A stretch of 37,707 nt of DNA from Verrucomicrobiota bacterium. GTDB lineage: Bacteria > Verrucomicrobiota > Verrucomicrobiia > Limisphaerales > VHCN01. Every line of letters starts with the position of its first letter. Position 1 is the first letter of the stretch. The notes below the pieces were generated by a model. It had not been told where the DNA came from and made no database searches. It saw only the letters and a list, made by a program, of their open reading frames with translations. Below are positions 33,901-37,707 of this stretch, piece by piece. A program made the translations under genes and the position numbers. The stretch is taken from NCBI GenBank assembly GCA_016871675.1, contig VHCN01000031.1:1-37707 (forward strand), written 5' to 3'.

Positions 33901-36182
33901 ACACAACGGGCGCGCTCAAGGACATCCTCGCCACGCAGGTCAAGTCGCTGCTGGCGAAACTCGGCGACGCCAGCCTCGGCGAATCCACCCGCGCCGCGCT
34001 CGTGCCAAACCTGCTCGGGCTTCGCGCCGGCAACCCGGACATCCTCCCCGCCGTCACCAAACTTCTCGCCGGCAACGCGCCGGCCGGCCTCAAGCGCCGC
34101 GTCATCGAATCACTCGGCGACCTTGCGGACGCGAGCGTGGGCGCGAGCCTCGCCTCGGCGTATCCCGGCCTGAACACCGAATTGCAGCCGCTCGCGTTCA
34201 ACACGCTGCTGCGGCGCAACGACTGGACACTCGCGCTCGTCGCCGCGCTCGAGAGCGGCGCCATCCGGCCCGAGTCGCTCGGACCTGCGAACATGCACCG
34301 CCTCCGTTACGCGCCGAATGCCGACGTCGCGCGGCGCGCCGCCGACTTGTGGCAGAAATTGCGTGGCGACGAAGGCAAGCAGAAGGACGCGCTCATCGCG
34401 AAGCTCACACCCGAAGTCGAGAAGAAGGGCAGCGTCGCGAAGGGCAGGGAATTGTTCATTGCGAATTGCGCCAACTGCCACCAACTCGGCGACCTCGGCA
34501 AGCGCGTCGGCCCGCCGCTCACCGGCATGGGCGCGCACGGCCCCGCCGAACTGCTCGGGCAGATCATCGACCCGAACCGCGAGGTGGATGCGGCGTTTGT
34601 CGCCGTCGCCATCGAGACCAACGACGGCGAGCAGCACGACGGCATCCTGACCCGCGAGAACAACCAGCTCGTCGCCCTCGCCAACGCCGCAGGCGAGAAG
34701 GAAATCCTAAAGTCCACGATCAAGTCGCGCCGCAGCACGGGCCGCTCGCTCATGCCCGAGGGCTTGGAGGCGCTCGGCGCCGAGGCCCTGCGCGACATCC
34801 TAGCCTTCATGTGCGAAGGCGACTCTCGGTTCCGCTTCGTGGACCTCGCGGCGGCGTTCACCGCGAACACGCGCGACGGCCTCTACTTGGCCAAGGAGCC
34901 CGGCGGCGGCGCGTTGCCGCTCGCCAGGTCCGGCGTCATCGCCGCGTTCGGCGTGCCCTTCAACGTCGTGGATCCCGCGCGCGCGCCCAGCGGCCGGAAC
35001 ATCATGGTCCTCAAGGGCGGCCCGGCGAATTCCTACGCGCAGAAAACCTTCCCGCAGGCCGTCGAGGCGAAGCTCGGATTCGCGGCGAAGCAACTGCACT
35101 TCCTCGGCAACGTCGGCGGCTGGGCGTTCCCGTTTGGCCAGGCAAAGGAATCATCGCTCAAAGTCACCGTGCACTACGCGGGCGGCAAGACCGAGGAACT
35201 CTCCTTCAAGAACGGCGAGGACATCGCCGACTACATCCGCGAGGTGGATGTGCCCGAATCGAAGCTCGTGCGCGGCATCGGCGGCAACGGCACGCAGGTG
35301 CGATTCGCCAGCCGCAAGCTCACGGGCGCAGGCGTGATTGAGAAACTCACTTTCGCCAGCGCGGCGAGCATCGTCGCGCCCACCACGCTCGCGGTGACCG
35401 CGGACTTCAGCGCGGACCCCATCGCCGGCGCGCCCGCGCCCGCGCCCGCGCCCGCCGCGCCGGACGCGCCGAAGAAAGGCAAGAAGGCCGCCGAGGCCGC
35501 GCCCGCCGCGCTTCCGCCGCGCGCCGCAACGATCGAGTGGGGCGCGGGCACGAAGGTGCTGCTCATCGGTGGCGGCAGCTCGCACGACTTCCAGCGCTTC
35601 TTCAACCTCGCCGACGTCGCCACGCTCAAGGCCGCGAAGTTTTCCGTGAACTACACCGAGAGCCCGCTGGACTTCGTGGACCACGTGAAAACCGTGGACG
35701 TCCTCGTGCTCAGCGTGAACACGCCCGCGTTCACCACGCCCGAGGCGCGCAAGGCGCTCTTCGACCACGTCGCGGCGGGCAAGGGCTTGGTGCTGCTGCA
35801 CGCGGGCGTCTGGTATAACTACCGCGACTGGCCCGAATACAACCGCGAGCTGGCCGGCGGCGGCTCGCGCGGACACGACCGCCTCGGCGAATACGAGGTG
35901 AAGGTCACCAACGGCGCGCACCCCATCATGAAAGGCGTCCCGGCGACGTTCCGCATCACCGACGAACTCTACTACTACACGCCCGACACCACGGGCACGC
36001 CCATCGAAATCCTCGCCACCGCGACTTCGACGCAGCGGCCCGGCACCTATCCGCAAGTCTTCGTGGTGAAGCACGCGAAAGCCCGCATCGCCGGACTCAC
36101 CCTCGGCCACGACGCCCGCGCCCATGACCTGCCGGAGTTCAAGACGCTGCTTGTGAACTGCATCGAGTGGGTGAAGAGGTAG
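30978..36182 (+). CDS. Giant secreted ThuA / PVC-type propeller / HEAT / cytochrome c / ThuA protein
   Basis: A 1734-residue protein from the ATG at 30978, which opens the signal peptide MKLHSFVLLVSLGLTGIQLN. Order of parts: a ThuA-like domain (about 25-280, with VLVMYAQDGGGF and GGLVVLHTAT); a PVC-type beta-propeller (about 300-700, from HPEFKVSLVASEPLVNKVMN, with repeated DTNGDGV calcium-like loops); an alpha-helical HEAT-repeat region (about 720-1110); a single cytochrome c domain with C1164-A-N-C-H and a likely axial Met in SLMPEG; a beta-rich domain of unknown type (about 1275-1470); a Pro/Ala linker (about 1484-1516); and a second ThuA domain (about 1526-1734, with KVLLIGGGSSHDF). ThuA domains are linked to sugar (trehalose-type) metabolism, and the haem suggests periplasmic oxidation. 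The substrate is unknown. Confidence 0.92.
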   Translation: MKLHSFVLLVSLGLTGIQLNAAEPLRVFIRANASNRGQEVHAHPRFLGDWTKLLTDRGMKVEGGLELPTAGQLAQTDVLVMYAQDGGGFPPGPLRDGLDAFLKRGGGLVVLHTATVPTRSIPDNSAHWKSVIGGSWVHGSTKWLEGPMALYYVDRTHPISAGTANFDLDDEIYYDMDLSPDARVLAAAYTPNMSESRRNQKNAQPAKGKVTVYDLAPQMWTYERALDGGKPYRAFVSIPGHKNATFNLPHYRAVLLRGIAWAGHRADVNEFVKKDELDSLLYPAGGPSRPADSLKQLVVHPEFKVSLVASEPLVNKVMNVDWDAAGRMWVAETPEYPDGRSVNPRTDYVQRWQKDDKLSDDGRTYARDALDRISILTDTNGDGVMDKKQVFADFAHGVPGGLERVTSFVLHKNGVIAAAAPDVWWLEDTNGDGVCDKATKLYTNLGFGDTHAVINNLRWGFDGWIYATHGYSGTRDVTSGDGSKHFGAAGSGVVRFKPDGSAFEQHSSKGGNTWGLQISWDNEVFWTQPTSGDLLMHVVMSEGQLSRGRIPGTTSFFVAEKSVQTFPLIPYDSLPYVQIDQVGRFTAAAGTVIYDGGSWPAAWNFRYFTTEPTINIVHDAIVTKSGVTYTAARAPGRETVEFIAGKDLWFRPIEVRTGPDGAVYVVDFYNQAVIHNDTRGPKHGPRNAAIRPDRDHYYARLWRVDHKDAQKLAAPNLAKAGSAELVAALDHANQHVRMNAVRLLAEGSKADAAPALKQLVASQKPPQARVAALWALAQLRQLDAPTLTAAANDRDAALRKNAMKAAAVAAPPGGNVKSAALKLAKDTDPRVRLDALVALASQDITAADVAGLVTAYPALEDRWSQAAFLGVASKSPAAFLDAAFASGKPELTALVRQLSGNVANSPFQSAELIVSLAGKPDNALKASLLESLAPALKLAEIPPWDAALEAALRNLSASPDAGVAAAALPYIAKWDTTGALKDILATQVKSLLAKLGDASLGESTRAALVPNLLGLRAGNPDILPAVTKLLAGNAPAGLKRRVIESLGDLADASVGASLASAYPGLNTELQPLAFNTLLRRNDWTLALVAALESGAIRPESLGPANMHRLRYAPNADVARRAADLWQKLRGDEGKQKDALIAKLTPEVEKKGSVAKGRELFIANCANCHQLGDLGKRVGPPLTGMGAHGPAELLGQIIDPNREVDAAFVAVAIETNDGEQHDGILTRENNQLVALANAAGEKEILKSTIKSRRSTGRSLMPEGLEALGAEALRDILAFMCEGDSRFRFVDLAAAFTANTRDGLYLAKEPGGGALPLARSGVIAAFGVPFNVVDPARAPSGRNIMVLKGGPANSYAQKTFPQAVEAKLGFAAKQLHFLGNVGGWAFPFGQAKESSLKVTVHYAGGKTEELSFKNGEDIADYIREVDVPESKLVRGIGGNGTQVRFASRKLTGAGVIEKLTFASAASIVAPTTLAVTADFSADPIAGAPAPAPAPAAPDAPKKGKKAAEAAPAALPPRAATIEWGAGTKVLLIGGGSSHDFQRFFNLADVATLKAAKFSVNYTESPLDFVDHVKTVDVLVLSVNTPAFTTPEARKALFDHVAAGKGLVLLHAGVWYNYRDWPEYNRELAGGGSRGHDRLGEYEVKVTNGAHPIMKGVPATFRITDELYYYTPDTTGTPIEILATATSTQRPGTYPQVFVVKHAKARIAGLTLGHDARAHDLPEFKTLLVNCIEWVKR

Positions 36183-36188
36183 TGACTT

Positions 36189-36431
36189 ATGAACCGGCCG
36201 GGCTCCTGCATTTTCTTTGCGTTGGCTTGGTCGCTCGTGGCGGCGCTCGGAGCCGAGGACAGGCCGACGCTCGCGCAGGAGATTGCCAAGGCTCGCGCTG
36301 AGTTGGTTGAAACGGAGATGAAACTGTTGCCGGAAGCACGGGCGGTTCCCGACAAGTCGGCAACGGAGGTCCGTGAGCGCCAGCGGGAGGCGGAGGCGAC
36401 TCGGATGGGCCGCAAACCTCTCGGGCGATGA
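36189..36431 (+). pseudogene. Secreted coiled-coil protein remnant running into hicA
   Basis: An 80-codon frame 6 bases after the giant ThuA gene. It has a signal peptide (CIFFALAWSLVAALGA) and then a charged helix, LAQEIAKARAELVETEMKLL. It ends with MGRKPLGR, whose first residues are the start of a HicA toxin rather than part of this protein. The sequence after about 36400 therefore belongs to another gene, and this one has lost its 3' end. No family is recognised. Confidence 0.5.
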
Positions 36432-36615
36432 GGTCTGCCGGGCATTGAAGCGGCTTGGCTTCGTGTTCCAGCGGCAGACCGGTTCCCACCGCCACTACGC
36501 CAAAGGTGGCCGGCATCCGCGCGTGCCGGTGCACCGCGAAATCCGTCCGAAGACGCTTCAATCCATCCTCAAGCAGGCGGACCTCACGCTTGTGGAATTG
36601 CTGGCGAATCTCTGA
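36405..36615 (+). pseudogene. hicA: HicA-family toxin with an early frameshift
   Basis: The ATG at 36405 starts MGRKPL, a typical HicA beginning, but the frame hits a stop nine codons in. The rest, LSGDEVCRALKRLGFVFQRQ then TGSHRHYAKGG and a complete C-terminus, continues in another frame to the TGA at 36613-36615. Adding TC to the CCTCTCGGG run (36417-36425) would restore MGRKPLSGDEVCRAL exactly, so a 2-base loss in a TC repeat is the likely lesion (or a read error). The catalytic His is present in GSHRHY. HicA is an mRNA interferase normally paired with HicB; no hicB is seen on either side. Confidence 0.7.
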
Positions 36616-36618
36616 GGT

Positions 36619-36650
36619 GGCAGGCAGCGGACTGCCGCCCTGCCTCTTTC
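36619..36650. terminator. Possible shared terminator hairpin
   Basis: GGCAG (36619-36623) pairs with CTGCC (36640-36644), and GCAG (36624-36627) with CTGC (36632-36635) around the loop CGGA, with a CGCC bulge. TCTTTC follows. It lies in the 33-base gap between the converging hicA remnant and the deacylase gene, where a bidirectional terminator would be expected. Confidence 0.4.
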
Positions 36651-37668
36651 ACCCTTCCATCACTTCCCGCTCGCTCACGCGCTGCGCGATGACGGCGACG
36701 CAATCGCCTTGCTGGGTGAGGCACGGGGCGCGTTGGGTGATGAGGTAGCCGGCGGACTGCGCAACGAGCGGCTCGGGGGCGCGGTCGGCGCGTTCGAGGT
36801 GATGGATGAAGCCGACGGTCTGGCCGCGTTTCACTTTCGCGCCGAGGTCGAGGCCGATTTCAAAGATGCCGGACTCGGGCGCGAGCAAATAGTCCTCGCG
36901 ATGCAACGCCTGGGTGAGGATGACCGGCGGCAGGCCGAGTTTTTTGCGCGTCTGCTCGCGGCCTTTGAGCGCGCCGAGGTGAATGAGGACGTTGCGCAGA
37001 CCGCTCTGCGTGATGCGGTGCACGTCGGCGGGGATGCATTCGCCGCCGCCCATTTCCGTGGTGACGACGAGCTTGCCCTGGTTCTCCGCCTCGACCGGCA
37101 GCAGGCCCGTGCCCGCGATGTCCGCGTAGAGGAAGGCGAAGTCGGCGTTCCACGCGAGCATGGCGTCGAGCATCCGGCGGCGTTGCGCGCGGTCGGCGAC
37201 GAGGTGCATCGTCGAGCACGGGACGAACTCCATGCTGCGGCCGCCGGAGTGGATGTCTATGACCACGTCGCTCAGGGGAAAGAGAACGGTCGTGAGGTAG
37301 TGGGCAATCTGGCTGGTGACCGCGCCCTCGGGCGAGCCGGGGAAGGCGCGGTTCATGTTCATGCCGTCCACGGGCGAGAGGCGCGTGGCGGCGCGAGCGG
37401 CGGGGAAGTTGAGCGAGGGAATGAGGATGAGGCGGCCGTTGACCATCGCGGGCGTCAGTTCGCGCGCGAGTTTCATGATGGCAATCTGGCCCTGATATTC
37501 GTCGCCGTGGTTGCCGGCGAGGATGAGGACAGTCGGGCCTTTGCCGCGTGCGACGATGGTGCAAGGGATGAAGATGTTCGCCCAGCCGCCGAGGTTGTGG
37601 GACCAAGGGACTTGGAGGAAGCCCTGCTGCTTGCCGGAGCGGGAGAGATCGAGGGTGGTGTTTAGCAT
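36649..37668 (-). CDS. Succinylglutamate desuccinylase/aspartoacylase-family deacylase (DoeB-like)
   Basis: A 339-residue zinc carboxypeptidase-fold hydrolase that removes an acyl group from an N-acylated amino acid. Zinc ligands fit His54 and Glu57 in GNHGDE and His140 in DIHSGG. The substrate-binding DGMNMNRAFPG loop and the catalytic Glu in TTEMGGG are present. The C-terminal ~80 residues form a biotinyl-like barrel (GIFEIGLDLGAKVKRGQTVG then a late CLTQQGDCVAVIA), a layout I associate with DoeB, the N-acetyl-diaminobutyrate deacetylase of ectoine breakdown. No other ectoine gene is visible, so the substrate stays open. No signal peptide. The gene is complete, starting 39 bases from the right edge. 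Confidence 0.88.
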   Translation of the reverse strand: MLNTTLDLSRSGKQQGFLQVPWSHNLGGWANIFIPCTIVARGKGPTVLILAGNHGDEYQGQIAIMKLARELTPAMVNGRLILIPSLNFPAARAATRLSPVDGMNMNRAFPGSPEGAVTSQIAHYLTTVLFPLSDVVIDIHSGGRSMEFVPCSTMHLVADRAQRRRMLDAMLAWNADFAFLYADIAGTGLLPVEAENQGKLVVTTEMGGGECIPADVHRITQSGLRNVLIHLGALKGREQTRKKLGLPPVILTQALHREDYLLAPESGIFEIGLDLGAKVKRGQTVGFIHHLERADRAPEPLVAQSAGYLITQRAPCLTQQGDCVAVIAQRVSEREVMEG

Positions 37669-37707
37669 AGGTGGTTCACGCGACGCGAAACTTCCGCACT
37701 TCTCCCT

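Overview
The window looks like a chromosomal segment of a free-living Verrucomicrobiota bacterium, probably a Pedosphaera/Limisphaerales-like soil or freshwater lineage. This is an inference from G+C-rich DNA, ATG/GTG/TTG starts often lacking a clear Shine-Dalgarno, and families typical of the PVC superphylum: a Cys-type sulfatase, a PmoA/DUF6807 protein, DUF3472, a secreted PQQ-like propeller, and a 1734-residue ThuA / PVC-type propeller / HEAT / cytochrome c protein. No rRNA, tRNA, CRISPR, prophage or intact transposase was seen.

Layout. 1-5861 (+): the 3' end of an unknown gene with a good intrinsic terminator, a membrane-anchored coiled-coil protein followed closely by a Pro-rich lipoprotein, and an SDR-fold protein with a Zn-ribbon-like N-terminus. 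5971-8887: a PmoA-like secreted protein (+), then a frameshifted small secreted protein and a PQQ-like propeller (-). 8996-15610 (+): acetamidase/formamidase, a SIS-domain protein, a DUF3472 protein and a bifunctional proline dehydrogenase/P5C dehydrogenase (PutA). 15691-25993 (-): read in transcription order, Xaa-Pro aminopeptidase, secreted DPP IV-like S9 peptidase, a DHDPS-family enzyme resembling pyrroline-hydroxycarboxylate deaminase, a POT di/tripeptide transporter, a trypsin-like protease, 4-hydroxyproline 2-epimerase, a remnant of a secreted metallopeptidase, a GxxExxY cassette, and an enolase-superfamily hydroxyproline dehydratase/epimerase-like enzyme. Divergent from this (26082-28873, +) are a sulfatase and an FAD D-amino acid dehydrogenase whose start overlaps the sulfatase stop. 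28917-37668: a truncated secreted protein, nrdR with an overlapping downstream gene (-), a cupin, the giant ThuA/cytochrome protein (+), a broken hicA fused to another gene remnant, and an aspartoacylase/DoeB-like deacylase (-).

The most coherent story is a proline/hydroxyproline (collagen-type peptide) utilisation region. Peptides would be trimmed outside the cytoplasm by the DPP IV-like enzyme and imported by the POT carrier. PepP would cut them in the cytoplasm. 4-Hyp would then be epimerised, oxidised by the D-amino acid dehydrogenase and deaminated by the DHDPS homologue, while proline goes through PutA. A dedicated alpha-ketoglutarate semialdehyde dehydrogenase was not seen.

The second theme is genome decay and palindromic repeats. 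Two repeat insertions are read in frame inside genes (the SDR and putA), a run of three 19-nt palindromes lies between two operon genes, and a GxxExxY gene is framed by inverted repeats. At least four genes are visibly broken (7228-7552, 17309-17686, 28917-29069, 36189-36615).
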